Shown here piece after piece: positions 1 through 10,452 of a stretch of DNA of 64,000 nt; the first letter of the stretch is position 1; the number at the start of each line of letters is the position of its first letter. Position numbers and translations under genes: made by a program. This DNA is from Viola odorata (taxonomy: Eukaryota; Streptophyta; Magnoliopsida; Malpighiales; Violaceae), in assembly GCA_963691705.1 (NCBI GenBank), contig OY829537.1, positions 41,915,514-41,979,513 of the forward strand, in the 5' to 3' direction. The notes below the pieces were generated by a model. It saw only the letters and a program-made list of their open reading frames with translations, searched no databases and was not told the origin of the DNA.

Positions 1-57
1 CTTCTGATTCAAGGTACTTCACCTCTTTCCCTCAGATTTTCTTCTTACCGATTCATT

Positions 58-1745
58 ATGAGCACATCTAGAATACCCAAAGATTCTCAATGGCCTCTGG
101 TCGCAAATAGGTCTTTGAGGAGTCTCCAGATTCTCCAGCAGCCTATAGATTTAGAAATAGAGAGAACTCCCAGTATTTTCGTTGATCAAGCGGTATTAGA
201 TGCAGAGTTGGAGGAAAACAACATCTTTTTCCCCCCTGGTTATTCCGCTAGAATTCCTGATGCCGGCTATCGGCTTCATGACCCCTTATCGGGGGCCGAT
301 AGGATGGTGTATTTTGACATATTCCTTTATGGCTTTCACTTTCCCGTCTATGAAACAGTGAAAAGATTATTAGTACGATATGACAATAATCCGGCTCAGA
401 TTACGCCTCCTTCTTGGTGTGGGATTCACGCCTTCATTCGTATTTGCGAGTTGCAAGGCATCCTTGTCCCGTCTATCAATTTATTCCGCAAGTTTTTTAG
501 CTTTAGGTGCCGCAACTGCGTGGTAGATATCGCCCCAAGATGGAATGACGCACTAGTGCAGTCATTCTGGCAGAAATTCCGGGGTTTCGAAGAGACCGTG
601 GCGGGTTGGAAGAGCGGTTTCTTTATTGTGAATTTACCTTTCCGCCCCTGGCCCGGAGGTTTCAATCGGTGTCTCAATGACTCCATTTGGACAAATCCAT
701 CAACCATATCCAAGGATGAGCTCCAATAGACGAACATGCTGCTGGGTTTGAAATCATCCTTCCGCATTCGAGAGTTTGCCTTGCACAGGCTTATAGAGAA
801 GTGTACTATAAGTAAGTTTCTTTTCTCTCGTTATCGCTTCAGCTAATTCAATGTTTTGATATGTCCTGTTGGCAGGTGACGCTGAAAACCAACCGTTGAG
901 TGATAAAGACGTTCCTCTGAAAGTAAGACCACTCCAGACGCGGCCACCATCTCCTCTACTTGAAGTTCCAGTCATCCTGCCGCCCCACCAAAAAGAAAAA
1001 TATTCAAAACTGTCTCCAAGCGAGGCATCTCTAACCGCGCTTCTCAATTTCTCAAGGAATGGTTACCCGTTCGACAAGGAGTGACTTTGAATCGTCCTAA
1101 GGCTGAAATACCCGACAGTGATAGTGAGCACATGGACAATGACTCTGGGCTTTGTCATGCTTCCGCAGCTCAGCGTAAGAAACTACGCACGGGAAGTAGC
1201 AACCCCATCGCTACGGCTGCTTCGAACAAAGTTAGCGAAACCCCTGCTACCGAGACTGGCTCTTTCGGGGGCGCAAACACTTCCAAGGTAGCAGTGGCAG
1301 CCGAGGTGTCAACCGATATTTCTCCTGAAATTCCCAAGGCTCCGTCGGAGGTCAACCTTCCTCCTCCGACTGCCGCTCCTGACTCTCCTATCTCGTCTTT
1401 TATTCCTGACGTCCTAAATCCTGCACCTGCCGTTCCTCTGCCTAATGGCCTTCCACCATTATTCTGTACTTCTATCTCAAGAGCTGGGGGTTCCGCTGAA
1501 AGCCTCTCTCCTCCCTTTACCGCCAATCTATCTTCCCAAGGTCTTCAAGGAGCCACCTCCTATCGCTTGGATCTATCTACTTTTGGCACCAGCGGACTTC
1601 GTGCACTAGGGATATCAGATCCGCTATCGCGAAATGAACCGGTGGGTTCCGCGGTAGGTGCGATCTTTAGCTCTCCTAAAGATAGGGAGGAGATGTCAGA
1701 GCTTCCTCTGGAGGTTCATCGCGAATGCGCTTTGAATGAAGTGCT
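58..1745 (+). pseudogene. Tat antisense gene 'a', 5' part (PF04195-like domain, exon 1 and start of exon 2)
   Basis: The ATG at 58 opens a frame whose middle part (about residues 85-200) resembles the 'putative gypsy type transposon' family (PF04195): a tract around FLYGFHFP, then W.G..AF.R.CEL and a WKSGFF block. A TAG at 727-729 interrupts it, but homology to the copy in element C continues past the stop. A 64-bp intron is inferred at 812-875 (donor GTAAGT, acceptor GGCAG), in phase 1. Exon 2 continues with a basic patch and a Ser/Pro/Ala-rich stretch. It carries a one-base frameshift near 955-965. Element B interrupts it at 1745 and the frame resumes at 9463. Function unknown; antisense genes of this kind are typical of Tat elements. 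Nothing shows whether the protein is still made. Confidence 0.75.
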
Positions 1746-2909
1746 TGATACGATCCCAGCCGGAGCCAACCCTAGTGCCACCGCACCCGCAGGCGCAACC
1801 ACCCGCGCCAAGGCCCGACCCTTGGAGGATGCATCCGCGAGCCTCCCATTGCCGCCCACGGGTCCGATCACTCGTGCCAGGGCCCGCGCCCTACAAGTGA
1901 GGCTCAGTAGCCTCATCCATATGGAACTGAAGGCAGAGACAGCCTCGGAGGAAGCCAGCCTGCGCGCACCCCAGCCGCGCCTCGTAACCCTAATCCGCAC
2001 CGCGTCCGCGCCTACGGATGGGCTACACATGGCCACCTCGGACCTTTAGGTCCACCAGCGCCCTTTTCCTATTTTTGACCAGACCATGATCATTTATAAT
2101 ACAAGAGAGGAGTCCAGGCCAAGAATCAGGAGAAACGCCCGAAGGATTTGGGACAGGCCCAAATCACAAGCCCGCATTGGACAGCGCAAGCCACTGCCGA
2201 GCCTTTTGAATATTGGAGCATATTTCCTCGCACAATATTCATCCCAGAACTTCATATATGTGTTAGAAAGTTTCCCTCCACGTTTCAGTGGGAATGCTCG
2301 AGGGAATAAGGAAAACGCCTTGTTTCCTTAAAACGTGATTCGGCGGACCCGCAAGCAAAGCCACTTGGGCCTTTTGACCTAAACGGCGGCGCCTGCACTT
2401 CTATCCTTATTATTAGACTTTATTTATGTTAATTTAGGGCTTCAGAACTTATTTGGAAGGGTGGCTTGTTGCCAATTTCGTTTAAGTCATTATTTAGAAA
2501 CTAAACTAGTTTCCATTTTTGGAATTAGGGTTTTGCGCTTCCTTAAAAAGGAGCCGCCCATGTTATTTTCAGCAGACTTTGATTATTGATTATTGAAAGC
2601 ATATTTCTTGGGATCTTTATCCACTTGTTCTTGATGAACCTTGCAACTAATTGAGTTTCGTGCATTCGATTAGCTTGTCAAGTAAAACTTGAAAGCACCT
2701 TTCATTGAGTCATCCGTTCTTTGGATTGCCAAGCATTGCGATTTGGAGATTCAAAGGTTTGACGCAAGATCCTCAAGGGATTCTGCGTGGAGTGCCAAGC
2801 ATTGCGACTTGGAGATTCACGTGTCTTATGCGAGTTATTTTCCGCATTGAAAGCCACGTCGTCGGACAACGATCTAAGGAGGGCGTTCTAGCCTACAAGG
2901 AACGCATCA
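1746..2909 (+). repeat. 5' LTR of element B (1164 bp)
   Basis: Begins TGATACG and ends GCATCA. The first 304 bp are an open frame matching the C-terminal tail of pol encoded by the 3' LTR (stop at 2047-2049); here the frame is fused to the interrupted host ORF and has no role of its own. A repeat of roughly 29 bp with a 66-bp period (starts near 2728 and 2794) lies near the right end. This LTR keeps 168 bp missing from the 3' copy. Confidence 0.9.
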
Positions 2910-2911
2910 GT

Positions 2912-2923
2912 TGGTAGCGGAGC
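2912..2923 (+). promoter_or_regulatory. primer binding site of element B
   Basis: TGGTAGCGGAGC lies two bases inside the 5' LTR. It resembles the initiator-tRNA-Met type plant PBS (TGGTATCAGAGC) with two differences. Nearly the same motif follows the LTRs of elements E, G and H. Confidence 0.6.
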
Positions 2924-3746
2924 TCAGCTGTCCCGACTTGGTAAATGGATCCCTTTAATTATTGCATTTTCTTTGTTAGAATTGGTATTCCTTCTTCTCT
3001 TCTACACCAATTCTCTTGCGTGCTGTGTGTTAGTTGTCTTGTGTCAATTGTGTCTTGTGTGTGTGGTTAGTGTGCAAATCATCCCAACGATTTGTAGGTC
3101 TTTACTATTGTCAAAAAAACAAAAAAAAAACAAAAAAACAAAAAAACAAAGTCCCCCAAAGTGTCTTAGTTAATTTGTGTTTTCAGTTGCATTGAATTTC
3201 AAAAAAAAAAAAAAGTGAAACAATTTCGTCAAAAAATAGAACAGGGGCGAAATCAGTACCATTCAAAAAAAAAAAAGAACTTCAGAATCAAATACTAGAG
3301 TGAATTTGTGACTCATAGCAAAAAGAATCATTGGATTTCGAATTGGGAATCAAAAGTTGTGGCAAAAACAAGTTTCAAAACCCTAATCGCATGCCATTAG
3401 CGTTTTTGAGTTATCAATTGACTCAATCTGTGTATTTTGAGCTTTCCTTTGATTCCAAGACTACTGTGCCTTCCTACTCTGTAGTACACTTGATTGATTG
3501 ATTGATCTTTGCAATTGAATCGAGTATACTACCTCAAAATTTTCTTTCTACACTAGTTTTCTTTGTGCGTCTCTTTGGAAGCCTTTCTTGAAATTTCTTT
3601 GAGTCAGGTTCATCTTGGACACTTGGAGACGGATCTAGACAGTTGCTTTGTGAGATTAATAGAGAGACAAACACGAGCGTAAACACGTGAGGGAGTGATA
3701 GTTTTAGGCAATTTTACGCTTGCAATTTTCTTTTGTGAATTTCAGG
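2924..3746 (+). other. untranslated leader of element B
   Basis: Between the PBS and the gag ATG. It contains A-rich runs around 3110-3145, 3198-3216 and 3262-3277 and no recognisable gene; the short ORF at 2973 is low-complexity. Confidence 0.5.
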
Positions 3747-6700
3747 ATGTCAGGAAATTTAGAAAGGGAACCAACGGCTGTGAATGATGTAGCCAAGGCC
3801 TTGCAAGACATAGCAGCTCAGCTCCAGGACATAGCAGCTTGGAGATAGCAAGTCGAGACTAGGGAACGTGAGAATCGAGCTCCACAAGCCCCCGGGGCAC
3901 ACTTTGCGCAACACCTAAACCCTAGAGTGGACCGAGAAGCATATGTGCCTCCACCGGGTGATGATCAGCCTAGTGAGCATGAGGCCGAGGGTTCTGAAGA
4001 TGGGTATGATGAGGAGTTTCACATGGCAGGACCGAGGGGTTTTCACATGCGCCGAGGAGGTGCACATGGACGCGGCAAACACGCCTTTGGTAGGCGAGAC
4101 CGTAACTTAGAACAGACGCGTCGCGAGGAGCGCGAGCGAGTCGACAATCACCTTGGGAGTGTCAAGCTCAAGGTTCCACCTTTCGAAGGAAAAGATGATC
4201 CCGAGGCATACTTAACTTGGGAGCGAAAGATGGAAGCGATTTTTAGGTGTCACACCTACACGGATGAAAAGAAAATAAGGTTAGCTTCCGTGGAGTTCTT
4301 TGGATACGCTGCCCATTGGTGGGAGCAAGTGAATGAGGATGTGAGAGGACCCGTAACTACTTGGGAAAACATGAAGTATGTGATGAAGAGGAGGTTTGTT
4401 CCACCGTACTATCATAAGGACCAACTTCAGCGCTTACAAAAGCTTACCCAAGGGTCCAAGACCGTGAATGATTATCACAATGAGTTGGAAGTTCTTTTGG
4501 CGAGGGTTAATGTGATAGAGGATGAGGATTCGAAGATGTCTAGGTTCATGAGTGGGCTGAATTCAGAGATAGCTAACGCCTTAGAGTTGTGCCAATATAG
4601 GACTTTGGAGGAGATGCTTCACATGGCCATGAAGATCGAGAGGCAACGCAAGGCTAAGGCAGCCTACTCTAAGCCGTCTACTTTTGTGTCACGGACTTCC
4701 ACTTGGAACAAGTCTACGTGGCCCAAGGGGAATAAGGACAGCAAGGAAACACCCAAGGTATCTAAACCTTCTTATGGAACCAAAGGTAATTCGGCAAACC
4801 CTACTCCTTCTAAAGTTCCTATTACTAGTACTAACCGTGTGCCTACAAGAGACATTGTGTGCTTTAAGTGTAGTGGCCGAGGCCATAAGCAGGCCGAATG
4901 CCCCAACAAGAGAGTTCTAATTATTAGGGATAATGGAGAGATGGACTCGGAGGATGATTATGAGTTGGTGGAGGATTCGGAAGAAGATAGTGAGGGAGAG
5001 GAGGCAGCCGATCATGAAGCTAGGGTTTGTGAACCGGTTACCCTAGTAGTTCGGAGGAACTTGAGTGTGCAGCCAAGGGCCGAAACATGTGAGGAGGAAC
5101 AAAGGGAGAACTTATTCCATGCTAGGTGCCACATTGGTACTAAGGTATGCTCTCTTATTATTGATAATGGCTTATGTACTAATTGTGCTAGTACGCTTCT
5201 TGTGCACAAATTGGGGTTACCTATGGTGAGACATCCAAAGCCGTACACTTTGCAATGGATGAATGATGGAGTCGGCCTTAAGGTGTCTAGGCAAGTGTTG
5301 GTGAGCTTTTCTATTGGGAAATATAGAGATGAGATATGGTGTGATGTTGTCCCAATGCAAGCGTCACATGTGCTACATGGCCGTCCATGGCAATTTGACC
5401 GCAACGCCACTCACGAAGGGAGGAGCAATCGGTACAAGCTTGAGAAGGAAGGAGTGAAGTTCACACTCGCACCCCTTACACCTAAGCAAGTGCTTGAGGA
5501 CCAGCTCTGGTTGGAGAAGTCCTATGCTGAGTTTGAGGCCTCACGGTCTCTAGACAAAAGAATTGATGAAAACAGCCCCCGTGAAAAAAGTGAGCACGGG
5601 TTAAAAACAGAAAAGAAAGAGCCTAAAAAAGAAAAGAAAAGGCAAGAAAAAGAAAAGAAAGTAAACTTATATGCGAAAGCAAAAGATTTGCGCCGCGCGC
5701 TTATTTTACAAAAACAGTTTCATGGCGAGAATCGCCCTTTGCTTCTTCTTCGCTTTAAATCCTTTTGTTTGAGCACTACTAACCTTGATCCTTTAGCTTC
5801 TGTGCCTTCTTCTATCTTGGCTGTTTTGCAGGAGTTCAAGGATGTAACACCCGAAGAGATGCCAGCCGGTTTGCCCCCAATCCGCGGCATAGAGCACCAA
5901 ATTGATTTTGTACCGGGTTCGACTATCCCAAACAGACCAGCCTATAGGAGCAACCCCGAGGAGACCAAGGAACTTCAGCGGCAGGTTGATGAGCTCCTTA
6001 GCAAGGGATATGTCCGGGAGAGCTTGTCTCCATGCGCCGTTCCAGTGCTTCTAGTGCCAAAGAAAGATGGAACTTGGCGAATGTGTGTTGACTGCCGAGC
6101 GGTCAACAAAATTACGGTAAAGTATCATCACCCCATACCTCGCTTAGATGATATGTTAGATGAGCTTAGTGGTAGTGTAATTTTTTCCAAAATTGACCTA
6201 ATGAGCGGCTATCATCAAATTAGAATGAAAGAGGGTGATGAATGGAAAACGGCTTTCAAAACACAATATGGTTTGTATGAATGGTTAGTGATGCCGTTTG
6301 GATTAACTAATGCCCCAAGTACCTTCATGAGACTTATGAACCATGTTCTTAGGCGTTTTATAGGCAAATTTGTTGTTGTATACTTTGATGACATCTTAAT
6401 TTATAGCAAATCTTTGCATGAGCATGTTACGCATCTTAAGGAAATTTTTCTGACCTTGCGTGAGGAGAAGCTATATGCTAAGCTCTCCAAGTGCTCTTTT
6501 GCTTTAGAACAGGTTGAATTCTTAGGGTTCCTAGTGGGTAAGGACGGTGTGAAGGTGGATGAAGCGAAGGTGCAAGCGATCAAGGAGTGGCCTACGCCAA
6601 AAACAGCAAGCGACATCCGCTCCTTTCACGGCTTAGCTTCCTTTTATCGTCGTTTCATTCGTGATTTTAGTACTCTTGCTGCCCCACTTAATGACCTAAC

Positions 6701-8765
6701 TAAGAAACATGTTGATTTCAGGTGGGAGGAACCTCAAGAGACCGCATTCCAAGCGTTGAAGGACAAGCTGTCCAACGCGCCCGTGTTAGCCCTTCCCGAC
6801 TTTGACAAACCGTTTGAGTTGGAGTGCGACGCAAGTGGAATCGGTATAGGTGCTGTTTTGATGCAAGAGAAGAAGCCAATAGCCTTCTTTAGTGAGAAGC
6901 TCAAGGATGCACAGCTGCGTTATCCAACGTATGACAAAGAGCTTTATGCACTAGTTAGGGCCTTCGAGGTTTGGCAACACTACTTGATGCCAAGGGAATT
7001 TATGGTGCACACCGACCACTTGAGCCTCAAATATCTAAAGGGACAAGGGAAGTTGAATAGGAGACATGCCGTGTGGATGGAGTTCTTAGAAGCTTTCCCT
7101 TATCACATCAAGTACAAAGAAGGAAAAGACAATGTTGTTGCCGACGCATTGTCTAGAAGGTATGTCTTGATCTCTTCGTTAAGTGTCAAATTTTTAGGGT
7201 TTTCTCAAATAATTCCACTCTACCCTACTGATTTGGATTTTGGTGAGATCTATAAGACTTGTGATTCCATGGCTGATGTGAAATTTTATACGCATGATAA
7301 CTATCTGTTTCGGCGCAAGCGCCTTTGCATTCCTAAGTGTTCTTTGCGTGACTTACTTGTGCATGAATCACATAGTGGTGGATTGATGGGCCACTTTGGC
7401 ATTAATAAAACCTATGACATGCTGAAATCACACTTTTATTGGCCTAAGATGAGACGTGATGTTGTGCGTGTGATTGCTAGATGTGTAGTTTGCCAAAGGG
7501 CAAAATCTCGGTTAGCTAGTCATGGTGAGTTTATGCCGCTGCCCGTACCTTCCCAACCTTGGACCAATCTGTCCATGGACTTCATTGTAGGTTTACCTAA
7601 GTCTTGGGATGGTAAGGATGGTATATTTGTTGTTGTGGATCGATTTTCCAAAATGGCACACTTTTTGCCTTGTAAAAATACTAATGATGCGTCTTAGGTT
7701 GCTAATATATTCTTTAGAGAGGTAGTCCGCCTCCATGGTATGCCTATTAGTATTGTTAGTGACCGTGATGGAAGATTTTTGAGCCACTTTTGGCGAGTGT
7801 TGTGGAGTCGCCTTGGAACTAAATTGTTGTATTCGACTTCTTATCACCCTCAAACCGACGGCCAAACTGAGGTAGTTAACCGTACTGTGGGGTCTCTTTT
7901 ACGCTCTTTAGTTACCAAGCATGTTTCTAAATGGACTGATCATTTTCCTTTCATGGAGTTTGCTTATAATCGTTCAATCCATTCTACTACAAATTGTTCA
8001 CCTTTTGAAGTAGTTTATGGCTTTAATCCGCTAACTCCCATGGATTTGACCCCTTTGCCTTTGAGTGATGTTTCTAACTTAGATGGACAGCAGCGGGCAG
8101 AACACATCAAACAGATACATGCGAAGGCTAAGGCAAACATTGAGCGCACTAATGAGCGCCTAGTGCGCAAGCACAATGAAGGACGCAAGACCGCGTCCTT
8201 TCAAGTTGGCGATTGGGTGTGGCTGCACCTAAGACGTGAGAGATTTCCAGAGAGGAGGAAAGGAAAATTATCCCCACGGGGAGATGGCCCATTTCAGATT
8301 GTTGAGAAGATCAACAACAATGCTTACCGCCTCGACCTTCCAAGTGAGTATGGTTCAATACATGGAACCTTTAATATTTCTGACTTACGGTTGTTTGATG
8401 CAGGTGATGAGGATGTTGCTGATCTGGATTCGAGGGCGAATCCTCCTCAAGATGGAGGGGATGATACGAACCCAGCCAGAGCCAACCCTAGTGCCACCGC
8501 ACCCGCAGGCGCAACCACCCGCGCCAAGGCCCGAGCCTTGGAGGATGCATCCGCGAGCCTCCCATTGCCGCCCATGGGTCCGATCACTCGTGCCAGGGCC
8601 CGCGCCCTACAAGTGAGGCTCAGTAGCCTCATCCATATGGAACTGAAGGCAGAGACAGCCTTGGAGGAAGCCAGCCTGCGCGCACCCCAGCCGCGCCTCG
8701 TAACCCTAATCCGCACCGCGTCCGCGCCTACAGATGGGCTACACATGGCCACCTCGGACCTTTAG
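3747..8765 (+). pseudogene. gag-pol polyprotein of element B, interrupted by two TAG stops
   Basis: I place the start at the ATG at 3747, in frame with everything downstream. Stops lie at 3846-3848 and 7695-7697; both look like CAG-to-TAG changes. Counting residues from 3927: gag core about 75-240, CCHC knuckle 312-325 ([14 protein letters not shown]), retropepsin site at 413 (D-N-G, where D-G-G or D-S/T-G is usual), RT with YFDD at 819-822, RNase H about 950-1070, then the HHCC zinc region and integrase core. The second stop falls inside the integrase core. The integrase tail (RGDGPFQIVEKI) and a C-terminal GPITRARARAL stretch continue past the polypurine tract into the 3' LTR, stopping at 8765. 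This LTR-encoded tail is known from CRM elements. No other break is seen. Confidence 0.85.
8449..8461 (+). promoter_or_regulatory. polypurine tract of element B
   Basis: A purine run AAGATGGAGGGGA lies directly before the TGATACG that opens the 3' LTR, where plus-strand synthesis would be primed. It is also read as codons of the pol tail. Confidence 0.7.
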
Positions 8766-9457
8766 GTCCACCAGCGCCCTTTTCCTATTTTTGACCAGAC
8801 CATGATCATTTATAATACAAGAGAGGAGTCCAGGCCAAGAATCAGGAGAAACGCCCGAAGGATTTGGGACAGGCCCAAATCACAAGCCCGCATTGGACAG
8901 CGAAAGCCACAGCCGAGCCTTTTGACCTAAACGGCAGCGCCTGCACTTCTATCCTTATTATTAGACTTTATTTATGTTAATTTAGGGTTTCAGAACTTAT
9001 TTGGAAGGGTGGCTTGTTGCCAATTTCGTTTAAGTCATTATTTAGAAACTAAACTAGTTTCCATTTTTGGAATTAGGGTTTTGCGCTTCCTTAAAAAGGA
9101 GCCGCCCATGTTATTTTCAGCAGACTTTGATTATTGATTATTGAAAGCATATTTCTTGGGATATTTATCCACTTGTTCTTGATGAACCTTTCAACTAATT
9201 GAGTTTCGTGCATTCGATTAGCTTGTCAAGTAAAACTTGAAAGCACCTTTCATTGAGTCATCCGTTCTTTGGATTGCCAAGCATTGTGATTTGGAGATTC
9301 AAAGGTTTGATGCAAGATCCTCAAGGGATTCTGCATGGAGTTCCAAGCATTGCGACTTGGAGATTCACGTGTCTTCTGCGAGTTATTTTCCGCATTGAAA
9401 GCCACGTCGTCGGACAACGATCTAAGGAGGGCGTTCTAGCCTACAAGGAACGCATCA
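8462..9457 (+). repeat. 3' LTR of element B (996 bp)
   Basis: Aligns to 1746-2909 with about 17 substitutions and one gap. The gap is a 168-bp loss between two copies of GCCTTTTGA (2201-2209 and 2369-2377 in the 5' LTR), which accounts exactly for the length difference. The pol tail and its stop codon lie in its first 304 bp. Confidence 0.9.
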
Positions 9458-9892
9458 GTGTTGGCCAACTTTTGCATGCTAAATTACTTCCTCGATATTC
9501 AAGGTAACAAGGCTCAGGGCTCCTCTTCTAAGGTGGCAGAGTTAACGCGACTCCAAAGCGATACCCAAGCTGAGCTTAATGACTGTCGTGCTGAGTTGGC
9601 CAGAGAAAAGTCGATAGGGAAAGCAAAGATAGAACTTCTGGAGGCAGAACTGACGACGGCTGACAAAAAGAACATTCTCCTTCATGAAGAGATAACGGCC
9701 CGCCATGCAAGGTTGGCGAAGATGTCCCATGAGTTGTCGCGATGGAAGGATAAGGCGATACAAGTTTTTGCCACCGGATTCCCAGATTATTATCGCAATG
9801 GGGCTTTTGATCCTGCCAAGATAGTTGATTATGCCTTTGAGAGGTTAAAGGATGTAGATGCGGGGGGCGTCAAGGGAGTTCTTCCGCAATGA
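9458..9892 (+). pseudogene. Tat antisense gene 'a', 3' part (coiled-coil end)
   Basis: This is the continuation of the gene broken at 1745. Removing element B and one copy of the 5-bp duplication brings the two halves into the same frame. It encodes a heptad-like Glu/Lys/Leu-rich segment (start ELTRLQSDTQAEL) and a tail with FPDYYRNGAFDPAKI, ending at the stop at 9890-9892. The element C copy at 21462-21785 matches closely (FADYHRSNSFDPAKI). Probably a coiled-coil oligomerisation region; function unknown. Confidence 0.75.
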
Positions 9893-10070
9893 GCATAGGG
9901 CAGCATTTGAGAGTGTTTTATTTTTCTCTTCCACATTACTTTTATCTAGCTTGTAATAATTGATAATTGCCGCTCTGCTCTAGATAACGGTTAATTTGCT
10001 TCATGGTGTTATCTTGTTGATTACGTCATCATACTTGATCTCTTCTGATAAAGCACTTTTGCTTTTTCGG

Positions 10071-10283
10071 AGCATTTAATGCTTAGAATCCCCTTATTAA
10101 TGTGATTGAAGGATCATGATGATTCGAAGACACGTGTCTGCTCATCGGGACGCTAGGGCTAGCGTGATTTGACTGGATCAAAATGTCTTCTCGTCTTTCT
10201 AGGGTTGTACTCATTACTCACGTCTGTCATGCGTGTAGCGACTGTTCCAGCAGTCATGCCTTTAACCTCTTAGGGTTATAAAA
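10071..10283 (+). promoter_or_regulatory. putative promoter of antisense gene 'b'
   Basis: Contains AGCATTTAATGCT (10071-10083), a G-box CACGTG (10131-10136) and a TATA box TATAAAA (10277-10283), with the ATG 170 bp further on. The equivalent region of element C (minus strand, 21103 to 20859) keeps the first block, the G-box, a TATATAA and nearly the same TATA-to-ATG distance. The rest of 9893-10452 has no gene. Confidence 0.6.
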
Positions 10284-10452
10284 CCCATCACTCTATCTCT
10301 TTTTTCCACTTTCGATAATCTGTTTCTCTACATCTTCTTGAATCGTTTTGCGTTTCTGGCATTCATTCCCTGGGTACTTTGATTTTCTTCCCAAAAGGTA
10401 CTTCTGATTTCCCTTTGCCATCTTCTTCGTTTCTTTGTTTTCTTTTCCCACT

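Larger units (their letters stand above)
1746..9457 (+). mobile_element. CRM-like Ty3/gypsy retrotransposon B, nearly intact
   Basis: A 7.7-kb element with LTRs at both ends (1746-2909 and 8462-9457), a primer binding site, a long gag-pol frame and a polypurine tract. The flanking 5-mers are GTGCT (1741-1745) and GTGTT (9458-9462), a 5-bp target duplication with one transition. RT, RNase H and integrase tail wording, and a pol frame running into the 3' LTR, fit the CRM branch of chromoviruses. The LTRs are about 98% identical by eye where both exist, so the insertion is fairly recent. It is nested in the antisense gene of element A. Confidence 0.85.

Noticed and set aside
1746..2049. An apparent C-terminal third of the ORF starting at 1081
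   Set aside because: This part belongs to the 5' LTR of element B; the real continuation of the host ORF is at 9463-9892.
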